Shown here in pieces: positions 25,340 through 34,542 of a stretch of DNA of 64,000 bases. Position 1 is the stretch's first letter. Each line of letters opens with the position of its first letter. Made by a program: the position numbers and the translations under genes. Source of the stretch: Bacillota bacterium (GTDB lineage: Bacteria; Bacillota; Clostridia; Acetivibrionales; DSM-1351); the NCBI GenBank assembly GCA_023416275.1, contig JAEZIB010000091.1, forward strand, positions 1 to 64,000, read 5' to 3'. The notes beneath the pieces were generated by a model that was not told the DNA's origin, did no database searches, and worked only from the letters and a program-made list of their open reading frames with translations.

Positions 25340-25492
25340 ATAACGCCTAGATTCAAAATGAAATTTTTCGATTGTAGAAAAATTTCATTACATCAGCGGC
25401 GTGTAAGCGAGGCAGGAGATATTCTCACCGCCTGAAAACCAAAGCGGTACCCGCCACTTATAGAAGTAGGGGACATTTCTTGCCTCGTTATA
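25339..25492 (+). mobile_element. Family 2 MITE-like element (copy 3, best preserved)
   Basis: 154 bp, ends TATAACG and CGTTATA. AT hairpin GAAATTTTTC/GAAAAATTTC, then GCGAGGCAGGAGATATTCTC, ACCGCCTGAAAACC, AAAGCGGTACCCGC and CCACTTATAGAAGTAGG. The core folds into three consecutive stems closed by GAGGC/GCCTC. Confidence 0.75.
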
Positions 25493-25557
25493 TGTTCTAG
25501 TTTAATATTTTAAGATTAAAATTATAAATTTGCTAAGTAATTACATATTAAGCTATA

Positions 25558-26637
25558 TTACATTTTTGCAGCTATCTCACCAAGTGCTTGTATAACAGCA
25601 TCGCCAACCTCATTTGTCTTTGCTGTACCACCCATATCCGGCGTCAAGCATTTCTTCTCTACCATTACCTTTTCTACTGCATCTAGTACTGCCTTTCCCC
25701 AGTTTTCATATCCAAAGAAGTCAAGCATCTGACTTACTGACCAGATAGATGCCAAAGGATTTGCTTTTCCCTGTCCTGCAATATCAGGTGCTGATCCATG
25801 AACAGGCTCAAACATTGAAGGAAAAGTACGCTCAGGATTTAAATTTGCTCCTGCAGCCAAGCCAAGTCCACCTGCAATAGCAGCACCAAGATCTGTGATT
25901 ATATCTCCAAACAGATTTGAGGTTACTACTATCTGGAACCTTTCAGGCTGCTTTACAAAAAACATACATGCAGCGTCAACAAGATATGAGTATGTTTTAA
26001 CATCTGGATATTCTTTTCCAATTTCCTCAAAAACCTCATCCCAGAAAACCATAGAGTAGTTAAGTGCATTTGCCTTACTGATACTTGTAAGTGTTTTTCC
26101 TTCTTTTCTTGCCAATTCATAAGCATATCTGATTACACGTTCACAGCCTTTACGTGAGAATACACCTGTTTGAAGTACTACCTCTTCAGGTTTTCCTTTA
26201 AACAGCCAGTCTCCTGCTCCCGCATACTCACCTTCACTGTTTTCTCGCACAACAACCATATCAATTTGACTGCGGTCAACATCCTTTAACGGACACTCCG
26301 CACCATTAAGGAGCTTTACAGGACGAAGATTTATATACTGGTCAAAGCCCTTTCTTATTTTCAATAGTAATCCCCAAAGAGAAATGTGGTCTGGTACACC
26401 TGGATAACCAACAGCTCCCAAATAAATTGCATCAAATTTTTCCAAGGTTTCCATGCCATCATCTGCAATCATTTTGCCAGTTTTTACATAATACTCGCAT
26501 CCCCAAGGAAAGTCAGTAAATTCAAAATTTACTTCTGGATTCAATTTGGATACTGCTTTTAATACCTTTACACCTTCGCCTATTACCTCAGGCCCTATTC
26601 CATCACCTGCAATTACAGCTATCTTGTGTGATTTCAT
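25558..26637 (-). CDS. Tartrate/D-malate dehydrogenase-type beta-decarboxylating dehydrogenase
   Basis: 359 residues of the isocitrate/isopropylmalate dehydrogenase superfamily. AVIAGDGIGPEV opens the NAD-binding region. FPWGCEYYVKTGKM, LGAVGYPGVPDHISLWGLLLKIR and FDQYINLRPVKLL are characteristic of the tartrate dehydrogenase/DmlA branch rather than LeuB or Icd. VTSNLFGDIITDLGAAIAGGLGLAAGANLNPE is the metal-binding and C-terminal signature. The likely substrate is D-malate or tartrate, though some clostridial members may act on other 2-hydroxy acids. It follows lon by 59 bp on the same strand. Confidence 0.8.
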   Translation of the reverse strand: MKSHKIAVIAGDGIGPEVIGEGVKVLKAVSKLNPEVNFEFTDFPWGCEYYVKTGKMIADDGMETLEKFDAIYLGAVGYPGVPDHISLWGLLLKIRKGFDQYINLRPVKLLNGAECPLKDVDRSQIDMVVVRENSEGEYAGAGDWLFKGKPEEVVLQTGVFSRKGCERVIRYAYELARKEGKTLTSISKANALNYSMVFWDEVFEEIGKEYPDVKTYSYLVDAACMFFVKQPERFQIVVTSNLFGDIITDLGAAIAGGLGLAAGANLNPERTFPSMFEPVHGSAPDIAGQGKANPLASIWSVSQMLDFFGYENWGKAVLDAVEKVMVEKKCLTPDMGGTAKTNEVGDAVIQALGEIAAKM

Positions 26638-26696
26638 TTCATTTTACACCCCTAACAAATATTTATATAATTTAAAAATAATATTATTCTACATAT

Positions 26697-29006
26697 TTAT
26701 TTTGTAGATAATGCATTTTTTAAAACAGTTTTCATATCTGAAGCACAAATAAACTTCAGAGACTTTCTTACATTTTCAGGTATATCATCAATATCCTTTT
26801 TATTATCTATAGGGATAATTACTGTTTCTATACCAGCTCTATGTGCAGCAAGCACCTTTTCCTTCAAGCCACCTATTGGCAGAACTCTTCCTCTAAGTGT
26901 TATCTCTCCTGTCATAGCAACCTTTCTATCTACAGGTACTCCTGATAATGCAGAAACCATTGCTGTTGCAAGAGTTATTCCTGCTGAAGGTCCATCCTTT
27001 GGAGTGGCACCCTCTGGTACATGAATATGAATATCATTCTTTTCATAAAAATCTTCTGAAATCTTGAGTTCTTTACACACTGACCTGATAAAACTTATTG
27101 CAGCTTTAGCAGACTCCTTCATAACATCTCCTAAATGACCTGTTAGCTCTAGTTTTCCGTTTCCAGGCATTATGTTTACTTCAATAGACAATGTTACTCC
27201 ACCAACTGAAGTCCAGGCAAGCCCAGTAGCAATACCTATTTCATCATGCTCATTCGCATAATCAAATCTGAATTTCTTTATACCAAGATACTTATCCAAA
27301 TTGGATCGAGAAATAGTTATAGTTCTTCTGTTCTCAGAAACAATTGCTTTAGCAACCTTTCTGCAAATAGCTCCTATCTCTCTTTCAAGGTTTCTTACTC
27401 CTGCTTCTTTTGTATAAAAATTAATAACATCTCTTATAGTTTCTTCATCAATCTTTAAATTCCTAGATGTCAAACCATGAAGTTCAATCTGCTTTGGAAG
27501 CAGATATTTCATTGCAATATTGGCTTTATCCTCTTCTGTGTAGGATGAAAGCTCAAGAACTTCCATTCTGTCTAGCAAAGGTCTAGGAACAGTATCTAAG
27601 CTATTTGCAGTTGTTAAAAACAAAACATTTGACAAACTAAAAGGCAATTCCAAATAATGATCTCTAAAAGCAAAATTTTGCTCAGAATCCAGAACCTCCA
27701 GCATGGCTGAAGCTGGATCTCCTCTGAAATCACTGCTCATCTTGTCTATCTCGTCCAGCAGAATCAAAGGATTATTTGAACCAGCCTGTTTCAACGCAGC
27801 AATTATTCTGCCTGGCATTGAACCAACATAGGTTCTCCTGTGTCCACGTATTTCAGACTCATCCTTAACACCACCAAGAGATATACGTACATAATTTCTA
27901 TTTAGCGCCTTTGCAATTGATTTTGCAATAGAAGTTTTACCAACACCCGGTGGTCCTACCAAACATAAAATCGGACCCTTAAGACTATTTTTGAGCTTCT
28001 GTACAGCCAGATATTCAATTATACGTTCCTTAACCTTAATAAGCCCATAATGGTCCTGATCTAACACTTCTTCTGCAAAGCCCAAATCAATAATCTCATC
28101 TGTGGTTTTGCTCCAAGGCAAGTCAAAAATCCAATCAATATATGTTCTTATTACGCTCCCTTCAGCCGAACCCTGAGGGGTTTTCAATAATCTGTCAAGC
28201 TCCTTTAAGACCTTCTTTTCAACATCCTCAGGAAATCCTGCCTCCTGAATCCTTGATTTATATTCCTCAACCTCACCGGTAACCCCTTCTTTGTCACCTA
28301 GTTCAGTCTGGATAGCTTTCATCTGCTCTCTAAGGTAATACTCCTTTTGTACCTTGTCTATTTGTTTTCTTACCTTAGAATTTATATCCTTTTCTATTTC
28401 AAGTATTTCTGTTTCTTGATATAGAATCTGTAAAAGCTTTTCTATCCTTCGTAGCGGATGAAATTCTGAAAGAATTTGCTGTTTTTGTTCCAATTTTAAA
28501 GGTATATTATTGGCAATAATATCTGATATTTGGCTGATATTGTCAATATCAGAAACTGTCAATGCCGCATCTGGAGAAACCTTACCACTCAGCTTAACAT
28601 AGCCCTCAAACATTGAAACTAATCTTCTTTTTAAGGCTTCTATCTCATTAGTATCAAATTTCTCATCTGTTTCAGGCTCCAAAACCTCAACAGAAAAGAA
28701 AGGTTCCTTCTGAACCACATTTTTTATTTCTGCTCTGCTTATTCCCTCAACCAACACCCGAATAGTGTCTCCTTGAAGCTTTAGAAGCTGCTTGACCTTT
28801 GATATAGTACCGATTGAATAAATATCATCCACATCAGGAGAATCTGAAGAGGCATCCTTTTGTGCAACCAAAAAAATCAACTGATCATTAATCATTGCTT
28901 CTTCAAGAGCTTTAATTGATTTTTGCCTTCCAACATCAAAATATAATGTCATAAACGGAAATACTGTCAATCCGCGTAATGGTAACAATGGTAGTATTTT
29001 TGACAT
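26697..29006 (-). CDS. lon: ATP-dependent Lon protease
   Basis: 769 residues, LonA type. The N-terminal LAN domain ([23 protein letters not shown]), AAA+ Walker [10 protein letters not shown], Walker [10 protein letters not shown], and the C-terminal Ser-Lys protease with [10 protein letters not shown] (Ser) and [13 protein letters not shown] (Lys) are all present. It degrades misfolded and regulatory proteins in the cytoplasm. AGAGAGGATAAAT precedes ATG 29004-29006. Between pyk (133 bp upstream) and the dehydrogenase gene. Confidence 0.95.
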   Translation of the reverse strand: MSKILPLLPLRGLTVFPFMTLYFDVGRQKSIKALEEAMINDQLIFLVAQKDASSDSPDVDDIYSIGTISKVKQLLKLQGDTIRVLVEGISRAEIKNVVQKEPFFSVEVLEPETDEKFDTNEIEALKRRLVSMFEGYVKLSGKVSPDAALTVSDIDNISQISDIIANNIPLKLEQKQQILSEFHPLRRIEKLLQILYQETEILEIEKDINSKVRKQIDKVQKEYYLREQMKAIQTELGDKEGVTGEVEEYKSRIQEAGFPEDVEKKVLKELDRLLKTPQGSAEGSVIRTYIDWIFDLPWSKTTDEIIDLGFAEEVLDQDHYGLIKVKERIIEYLAVQKLKNSLKGPILCLVGPPGVGKTSIAKSIAKALNRNYVRISLGGVKDESEIRGHRRTYVGSMPGRIIAALKQAGSNNPLILLDEIDKMSSDFRGDPASAMLEVLDSEQNFAFRDHYLELPFSLSNVLFLTTANSLDTVPRPLLDRMEVLELSSYTEEDKANIAMKYLLPKQIELHGLTSRNLKIDEETIRDVINFYTKEAGVRNLEREIGAICRKVAKAIVSENRRTITISRSNLDKYLGIKKFRFDYANEHDEIGIATGLAWTSVGGVTLSIEVNIMPGNGKLELTGHLGDVMKESAKAAISFIRSVCKELKISEDFYEKNDIHIHVPEGATPKDGPSAGITLATAMVSALSGVPVDRKVAMTGEITLRGRVLPIGGLKEKVLAAHRAGIETVIIPIDNKKDIDDIPENVRKSLKFICASDMKTVLKNALSTK

Positions 29007-29139
29007 ATTTATCCTCTCTATTATATAAATTCTGATTTCTCAAACAAAATACTAAAACTATATTACACCTAATATAATTGCATTAATCATTATACCCTTG
29101 ATAATGTTTGAGTTCAACAAAAATGGTATAAATCTCAAT

Positions 29140-30882
29140 TTAATTGCTTCTAAGTACCAGTCCTCTTTCCGCATCTACTGTCACAACCGATCCGGTTTTC
29201 AAGATTTTAGTAGCATTTTCTGCTCCCACTATAACTGGAATATCCAGTGCCAAGCCTACTGTAGCACTATGACTTGCCTGTCCACCTTCTTCTACTACTA
29301 TTGCTGCAGCTCTTTTAATAATTGGTAGCATACTGTTATCTGTAAAAGGTACTACAAGAATATTTCCATCAATAAAAATGTCTAAAGCTTCTTTTGGTGT
29401 AGATGCAACGCATAACTCACCTGTTGCCGAAGTTTCACCTATTCCAGTACCCTGTACTAATACTTTGCCCACAATATGCACTTTCAATGTATTTGTTGTT
29501 CCACTTATTCCTGTAGGCACTCCTGCTGTTATAACGGCTAAATCGCCATTTTTAACAAAACCTGATTCAAGAGCCTTTTCTATTCCCATATCAAACAGCT
29601 CATCCGTTGTAGTCGCCATTTTAACTAGATAAGGAGTTACACCCCATGATAAATTCAGCTGTCTCTGTACCTTTGGATTTACCGTAGTTGCAATAATAGG
29701 ACATGCCGGACGGAATCTGGCTACCATTCTGGCAGTGTGACCCGACTGGGTAACTGTAATAATTGCAGATGCTTTCAAATCAAGAGCAGTTGTACAGGTA
29801 GCATGGCTAATAGCATTTGTTACACTTGTGCTTATTTCAGTTATTTCAGTATCAAATCTCTTCCAATAATTCACTGCACTTTCTGCCTTTTCAGCAATTT
29901 TCCTCATAACCTCCAACGCTTCAACCGGATGCTTTCCTGAAGCCGTTTCTCCTGAAAGCATAACGCCACTTGTACCATCAAAAATGGCATTGGCAACATC
30001 ACTTGCCTCTGCACGTGTTGGTCTTGGATTCCTAATCATTGAGTCTAACATTTGAGTTGCAGTAATAACCGGTTTACCATTTCTAAAACACTTCTGTATA
30101 ATGTTTTTCTGAACGATAGGAACCTCCTCAACAGGGATTTCAACTCCCAAATCACCTCTGGCAACCATTATTCCATCAGAAACCTTAAGAATCTCATCAA
30201 AATTAGTAATTCCTTCTCTATTTTCAATTTTTGAAATAATTAGAATATCACTGCCGCCGTTCTTTTCAAGTATCTTTCTGATTTCTACTACGTCAGCTGC
30301 TTTTCGAACAAAAGAAGCAGCAATTATATCAAAGTCATTTTCAATTCCAAATTTAATATCCTCAATATCCTGACTAGTTAATGCGGGCAATTTCATTTTT
30401 GCCCCAGGAATATTAATTCCTTTGTTGTTGCCAATAGTCCCACCATTAAGAACAACACAGAAGATGTCTTTATTTTTAACTTCTATAACCTCAAGCTCAA
30501 CCAAGCCATCATCAATTAAAACCTTACTTCCTCTTGAAACATCCTTGTAAAGCTCTTTATAAGAAATTGTACATTGTGTTTCATCACCAATTATATCTTT
30601 GTTAACCAGAACATATTCTGCGTTCTCCTTTAGAGTAGCCTTTCCGTCTTTAAAGCTGCCCGTTCTTACCTCAGGACCTTTAGTATCAAGCAATAATGGA
30701 ATTGGTAAATTGAGTTCATCTCTAATACTTTTAAATAAATCTAATCTTTTTTTATGTTCTTCATGTGTGCCATGTGAAAAGTTAATTCTTGCTACATTCA
30801 TCCCACCAAGCATCATTTTTCTAAGTATAGCCTCATTATCTGAAGCAGGACCTAACGTACATATAATTTTCGTTTTTCTCAT
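29140..30882 (-). CDS. pyk: Pyruvate kinase with C-terminal PEP-utiliser domain
   Basis: 580 residues. The kinase core (MRKTKIICTLGPAS, DTKGPEVRTG, ISKIENREGITNFDEIL, MVARGDLGVEIP, ATQMLDSM, ARPT-type loop) is complete. About 105 extra residues at the C-terminus (VVEEGGQASHSATVGLALDIPVIVG) form the PEP-utilising phosphohistidine-like domain common in Bacillus and clostridia. Final ATP-forming step of glycolysis. GGAGG precedes the start, and a promoter is visible at 31060-31088. Confidence 0.95.
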   Translation of the reverse strand: MRKTKIICTLGPASDNEAILRKMMLGGMNVARINFSHGTHEEHKKRLDLFKSIRDELNLPIPLLLDTKGPEVRTGSFKDGKATLKENAEYVLVNKDIIGDETQCTISYKELYKDVSRGSKVLIDDGLVELEVIEVKNKDIFCVVLNGGTIGNNKGINIPGAKMKLPALTSQDIEDIKFGIENDFDIIAASFVRKAADVVEIRKILEKNGGSDILIISKIENREGITNFDEILKVSDGIMVARGDLGVEIPVEEVPIVQKNIIQKCFRNGKPVITATQMLDSMIRNPRPTRAEASDVANAIFDGTSGVMLSGETASGKHPVEALEVMRKIAEKAESAVNYWKRFDTEITEISTSVTNAISHATCTTALDLKASAIITVTQSGHTARMVARFRPACPIIATTVNPKVQRQLNLSWGVTPYLVKMATTTDELFDMGIEKALESGFVKNGDLAVITAGVPTGISGTTNTLKVHIVGKVLVQGTGIGETSATGELCVASTPKEALDIFIDGNILVVPFTDNSMLPIIKRAAAIVVEEGGQASHSATVGLALDIPVIVGAENATKILKTGSVVTVDAERGLVLRSN

Positions 30883-31059
30883 ATAACCTCCATAATAACT
30901 TCAAATCTTTTAATATATTTATCTATGCCTTTATTTAGTACAGCTCCATTGCTGCATGAACGCTATTTACAATTACTTACTGGTTTCTATTTTCATCACT
31001 TTAATCAATTTTGTACATAAAAGTATATGGGTGCCAACTATATGTTTTGAATATCTAGT

Positions 31060-31088
31060 ATAATAATTCATATTTAAAAAATTGTCTA
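31060..31088 (-). promoter_or_regulatory. Candidate sigma-A promoter for pyk
   Basis: On the minus strand TAGACA, 17-bp spacer, TATTAT; the -10 is 178 bp before the start codon. Confidence 0.45.
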
Positions 31089-31191
31089 TCTTTATTATAT
31101 ACTAAATGTTATCATTTTCAGCTTTATTATACCACCAACATTATATATTTATTTTATTTTTTATAATTATAAATATTGTGCTCCTATAAAA

Positions 31192-31235
31192 AACCCGAGA
31201 CAATAAAAGTAATATTAACTTTTACCACTCGGGTT
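31192..31235 (-). terminator. Terminator of the citrate synthase gene
   Basis: AACCCGAG (31192-31199) pairs with CTCGGGTT (31228-31235), with an inner AAAAGT/AACTTTT stem; minus-strand read-out ends in TTTTTT. Confidence 0.8.
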
Positions 31236-31271
31236 AGAATAAAATACTATACTATTTTTAGTGCTTTCATC

Positions 31272-32636
31272 TTATCTCTGATCAATTGGAATATACTCTT
31301 TTGCCTTTGAAATACTCTTGTAGGCCGGTCTGATAATCTTTTGGTTGCTGATAACCTCTTCTATTCTATGCGCACACCAGCCCACAATTCTAGCCACTGC
31401 AAACAGCGGTGTAAACAGCTCTGCTGGAATTCCTAATGCATCATACACAAAACCCGAATAGAAGTCTACATTAGCGCAAATATTCTTTGATGTGCCTTTT
31501 TTCTCACAGAATACATCAGGTCCAATTTTTTCAACAGTTTCATAGAATAAAAACTCTTTTTCTCTGCCCTTTTCAATAGCAAGTTGATGTGCTTTTTCCT
31601 TCAATAATGTTGTTCTAGGGTCAGATAAGGTATAGACCGCATGACCTAGACCATAAATAAGTCCTGCATTATCAAAAGCTTGTTTGTCCATAATTTTTGT
31701 TAAATAATTTCTGATTTCTTCTTCATCATTCCAATCAGAAACATTTTCTTTTATATTTTCCAACATATTCATAGCCTTAATGTTTGCTCCACCATGCTTT
31801 GGTCCCTTAAGTGAGCCAACAGCCGCAGCAATGGCTGAATAAGTGTCTGTTTCAGTAGAAGATACTACTCTTGCAGCAAATGTAGAATTGTTTCCACCAC
31901 CATGTTCTGCATGAAGCACTAATGCCAAATCAAGAATTTCAGCCTCTGTTTTTGTATATTTATTGTCAGGCCTTATTAAATGCAAAATATTTTCCGCAGT
32001 TGACAAATCGGGTCTTGGGTTATGAATATATAGACTCTTTCCACCATAATAGTGAGATTTTGCTTGATATCCATAAGCAACCATTGTTGGAAACTTAGCT
32101 ATTAGCTCAATACTCTGTCTTAATAAGTTTCTTGCATCAACACTATCTGGATTTTCATCATAAGAATATGACACCAACACGCTTCTTGCAAGCTTGTTCA
32201 TTATATCCGAACTTGGTGCCTTAAGAATCATATCTTCAGTAAATCCTTCCGGCAAATCTCTTAATTCACTTAACAATTCAACAAACTCATTTAACTGAGC
32301 TTTATTGGGAAGCACACCAAATAGAAGCAAATAACATACCTCTTCAAATCCAAATCTATTCTCCTGTTGAAAGCCCCTTACTAAATCAACAACATCTATG
32401 CCTCTATAAACCAGACGTCCCTCGTCTTCTTTTCTTTCACCTTCATAAAGTACATATCCGTGAACCTCTCCAATTTCAGTAAGCCCCACTAATACTCCCG
32501 AACCGTCACTATTTCTCAATCCTTTTTTTACATTGTATCTGTTAAATTTTTCAGGATCAATATAGTTAACCTTTTCGATAACATCTATCATTTTGTTCAC
32601 ATAATTATTAATCTTATTAGTCATACGTATACCCAT
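31272..32636 (-). CDS. Citrate synthase
   Basis: 454 residues. Active-site blocks LHAEHGGGNNSTFAARVV (first His), KGPKHGGANIKAM, GLGHAVYTLSDPRTTLL (second His) and NVDFYSGFVYDALGIP (Asp) are intact. The citrate/2-methylcitrate synthases of clostridia include longer N-terminal forms such as this one. With NADP-isocitrate dehydrogenase at 36.6 kb it supports an oxidative branch to 2-oxoglutarate for glutamate synthesis. The start at 32636, or the ATG four codons on, lacks a good ribosome site; a strong Shine-Dalgarno instead precedes a 7-codon ORF (32651-32674). Confidence 0.9.
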   Translation of the reverse strand: MGIRMTNKINNYVNKMIDVIEKVNYIDPEKFNRYNVKKGLRNSDGSGVLVGLTEIGEVHGYVLYEGERKEDEGRLVYRGIDVVDLVRGFQQENRFGFEEVCYLLLFGVLPNKAQLNEFVELLSELRDLPEGFTEDMILKAPSSDIMNKLARSVLVSYSYDENPDSVDARNLLRQSIELIAKFPTMVAYGYQAKSHYYGGKSLYIHNPRPDLSTAENILHLIRPDNKYTKTEAEILDLALVLHAEHGGGNNSTFAARVVSSTETDTYSAIAAAVGSLKGPKHGGANIKAMNMLENIKENVSDWNDEEEIRNYLTKIMDKQAFDNAGLIYGLGHAVYTLSDPRTTLLKEKAHQLAIEKGREKEFLFYETVEKIGPDVFCEKKGTSKNICANVDFYSGFVYDALGIPAELFTPLFAVARIVGWCAHRIEEVISNQKIIRPAYKSISKAKEYIPIDQR

Positions 32637-32650
32637 GCCACCATTTTAAA

Positions 32651-32674
32651 TCAAACATGTGAAATAAATGACAT
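32651..32674 (-). CDS. 7-codon leader ORF before citrate synthase
   Basis: ATG 32672-32674 is preceded by GGGGAGGTGTC, a near-perfect Shine-Dalgarno, and encodes MSFISHV, ending in TGA 38 bp from the citrate synthase start region. No such ribosome site exists at the citrate synthase start. It may set translational coupling or attenuation. Confidence 0.45.
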   Translation of the reverse strand: MSFISHV

Positions 32675-32716
32675 GGACTGACACCTCCCCAGTAAATATT
32701 TTTCTTTTTAGCCATA

Positions 32717-32745
32717 AATATATCAAGCATTTTATATGCTATCAA
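32717..32745 (-). promoter_or_regulatory. Sigma-A promoter for citrate synthase
   Basis: TTGATA, 17-bp spacer, TATATT on the minus strand, about 40 bp upstream of the leader ORF start. Confidence 0.6.
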
Positions 32746-33063
32746 CAAAAAAACAAAACATTTCCCCATATTATTATGATAGTATGCTATGTATATATTC
32801 TGACTAGTTTATATAATCACTTCTATGTGAAATATTAGACGCAAATAAAATTCAAATTACAATCTCTAACCATTTCAATTGTATATTATACAAAATAATA
32901 TTGCAAGTTTAATTATTAAAAATTTCACAAACTTATAAAAATACAATTTATTGCGTTTCATAAACATAAATAGTGGATAATATTTTTTTGCAAAAACATT
33001 ATCCAGACCATAGTATATCAAGCTGCCCCATTTTTCCAAAAATTCAATTATCCCGTAATACAT

Positions 33064-33094
33064 AAAAACAGACACTATAGCCATGTCTGTTTTT
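33064..33094 (-). terminator. Terminator of the SEC-C protein gene
   Basis: AAAAACAGACA (33064-33074) pairs perfectly with TGTCTGTTTTT (33084-33094). Confidence 0.8.
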
Positions 33095-33128
33095 ATATCT
33101 GATAATTCTATATGTTATATTCTTTTAC

Positions 33129-33235
33129 TCAACTTCCCAATTGAAAATTGTAGGCATGGGAGAACTCAAGAAATTATTTTGCTACAAATACTTGATAAGC
33201 CTCCCGCACCGTAAAATTTTATTCAAGAAAGTTGA
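33129..33235 (+). repeat. Family 1 element (copy C, intermediate length)
   Basis: About 107 bp. Left end TCAACTTCCCAATTGAAAAT, followed by TGTAGGCATGGGAGA; right end TTCAAGAAAGTTGAA. Sits between the SEC-C gene stop and its terminator. Confidence 0.6.
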
Positions 33236-33262
33236 ATCAATTTTTAAGAAGGTAATTGGCTT

Positions 33263-33757
33263 TTAATTACCGCAACATTTCTTGTATTTCTTTCCGCTGC
33301 CACATGGACATGGATCATTTCTACCAACCTTATTGCTAACTGCCATTTTGGATACTCTGAATTCTTTTGTAATATCCTTTCTTTCATCCTCTGAAAGAAT
33401 ATTTTCCCACTCAGGTAAATTATAAAGCCAATCAGCTTTTGCATCTAGCATATTAAAATACAACTTCTCATAATCTATTTCAATAGATATCTCTGTTGTC
33501 TCCTCTAGAGTCTCTAAATCAAGCTCTTCTACCAAGCTGGTATTCATTCCATCTAAAAAACCTGTAAAAGTGACTGTATCCATATTAAAAGAACTTGCAA
33601 GTTCTGAAAGTGTTCCTTTTAATGTTTTGCGATTGTTAGCCAGTATATCAGCATAATTGTCTTTTTCTTTTAAAAAGTATTCCTTCCAGAAAGCTTCATT
33701 TTCCTGTGGAGTTCTATCTTGTTCGGCTATTTCGCTCCACTTTTCATATAGTGTCAT
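33263..33757 (-). CDS. SEC-C zinc-motif protein
   Basis: About 164 residues. The C-terminus carries the SEC-C motif ([20 protein letters not shown]), the zinc-binding tail first known from SecA. The N-terminal part is helical and acidic ([33 protein letters not shown]), with no SecA core, so it is a stand-alone SEC-C protein of unknown role. Start ATG 33755-33757 follows AAGGAG; earlier in-frame codons lack one. It has its own terminator, and a repeat of family 1 lies in the 3' UTR. Confidence 0.85.
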   Translation of the reverse strand: MTLYEKWSEIAEQDRTPQENEAFWKEYFLKEKDNYADILANNRKTLKGTLSELASSFNMDTVTFTGFLDGMNTSLVEELDLETLEETTEISIEIDYEKLYFNMLDAKADWLYNLPEWENILSEDERKDITKEFRVSKMAVSNKVGRNDPCPCGSGKKYKKCCGN

Positions 33758-33964
33758 AACAAATACTCCTTTTCCTTTTCTTTTAAAATCCTTAGCTATT
33801 ATATCATAAACAAATTTATCATTCACTATTTATTTTATTATTAAAACTAAGCTAAATTTTTTATTAACATTAGCACTGAAAACACTTTCATATTTGTCGG
33901 TAATTTTAGTTGTTCATGCTTAACAATGGAGAGTCGATCTGGTTATATTGGGTTATATTTGCTT

Positions 33965-34406
33965 AAATTAACGCGTTGTGCTAATTATTTTATGAACTTT
34001 GCAGGGTAAAATTATAGTACTGGTTTACTGGTACTCGCGTACCATATAAGTAATAACTCAAACTTCGCATGTAAAAATCTATTGGTGCGGTAGAATTATC
34101 AATGGTTTGTTGCCAAAATAATTGCTAGAATTAGTAATGATTCGTCTCAGTATTTTTGCCGTCGCACACATTCACCATCCTGGGTTCATAGTGTGCTAAA
34201 ACCGACATCGTGTCGGTTTTTCAGCAAAAAAACTTCGTCTCACCAACTAATTCATGCAATTATTTCTAACCCAACTTTCCATTGATAATGCTACCACACC
34301 TGATATTAATAGGCTTTAAGCTGTATATTCAACTGCGAAGTTTGAGTAATAAGTAGTTTATCTGCAAACTCAGTTCAAAATAAATTTAGCACAACGAGTT
34401 AAATTA
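33965..34406. mobile_element. Outer inverted-repeat element enclosing family 1 copy D
   Basis: Left end AAATTAACGCGTTGTGCTAA (from 33965) is inversely matched by TTTAGCACAACGAGTTAAAT near 34385-34406 (about 18 of 21 positions). No coding capacity. The inner 290 bp belongs to family 1. Confidence 0.55.
34057..34346. mobile_element. Family 1 long MITE (copy D) with perfect ends and direct repeat
   Basis: 290 bp. Perfect 13-bp inverted ends CTCAAACTTCGCA (34057-34069) and TGCGAAGTTTGAG (34334-34346), flanked on both sides by TAATAA (34051-34056, 34347-34352), a possible target duplication. Internal blocks ATGGTTTGTTGCC, CGCACACATTCACCAT and CACCAACTAATTCATGCAAT are shared with the copy at 61552. 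An extra hairpin AAAACCGACA/TGTCGGTTTT lies at 34198-34220. Confidence 0.75.
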
Positions 34407-34542
34407 GTTTATAAATGGATTGAACCAAAATAATTCATTCAATATTTTCCATCAAAACTAAAAAATCTTTAGCATTAACCCTTATGAGCTAACTTGCATA
34501 TATTGCAATATAAAGAATGTATTATAATATGGTGGTGAAAAA

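Larger units (their letters stand above)
24889..25557. other. 669-bp intergenic region
   Basis: Very AT-rich. It holds a large terminator hairpin (25264-25339) immediately followed by family 2 copy 3 (25339-25492). The remaining 24889-25263 shows no coding signal. Confidence 0.6.
30883..31271. other. 389-bp intergenic region
   Basis: Between citrate synthase and pyk, both on the minus strand. It holds the citrate synthase terminator (31192-31235) and a candidate pyk promoter (31060-31088) with a roughly 170-nt untranslated leader before pyk. I see no riboswitch. Confidence 0.5.
32637..33262. other. 626-bp intergenic region
   Basis: Contains the citrate synthase leader ORF (32651-32674), its promoter (32717-32745), the SEC-C gene terminator (33064-33094) and family 1 copy C (33129-33235). 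A 69-codon open frame at 32875-33084 overlaps the terminator and is not considered a gene. Confidence 0.6.
33758..34542. other. 785-bp intergenic region with nested elements
   Basis: Separates the SEC-C gene from the DUF4397 gene (divergent). It contains an outer inverted-repeat element (33965-34406) with family 1 copy D (34057-34346) inside. No ORF of note. Confidence 0.7.

Noticed and set aside
32875..33084. 69-codon open frame on the minus strand with hydrophobic and aromatic residues
   Set aside because: No ribosome site, it overlaps the SEC-C gene terminator and composition is that of translated AT-rich DNA.
34198..34220. Terminator hairpin AAAACCGACA/TGTCGGTTTT
   Set aside because: It lies inside family 1 copy D, with no gene ending nearby, so it is treated as part of the element.
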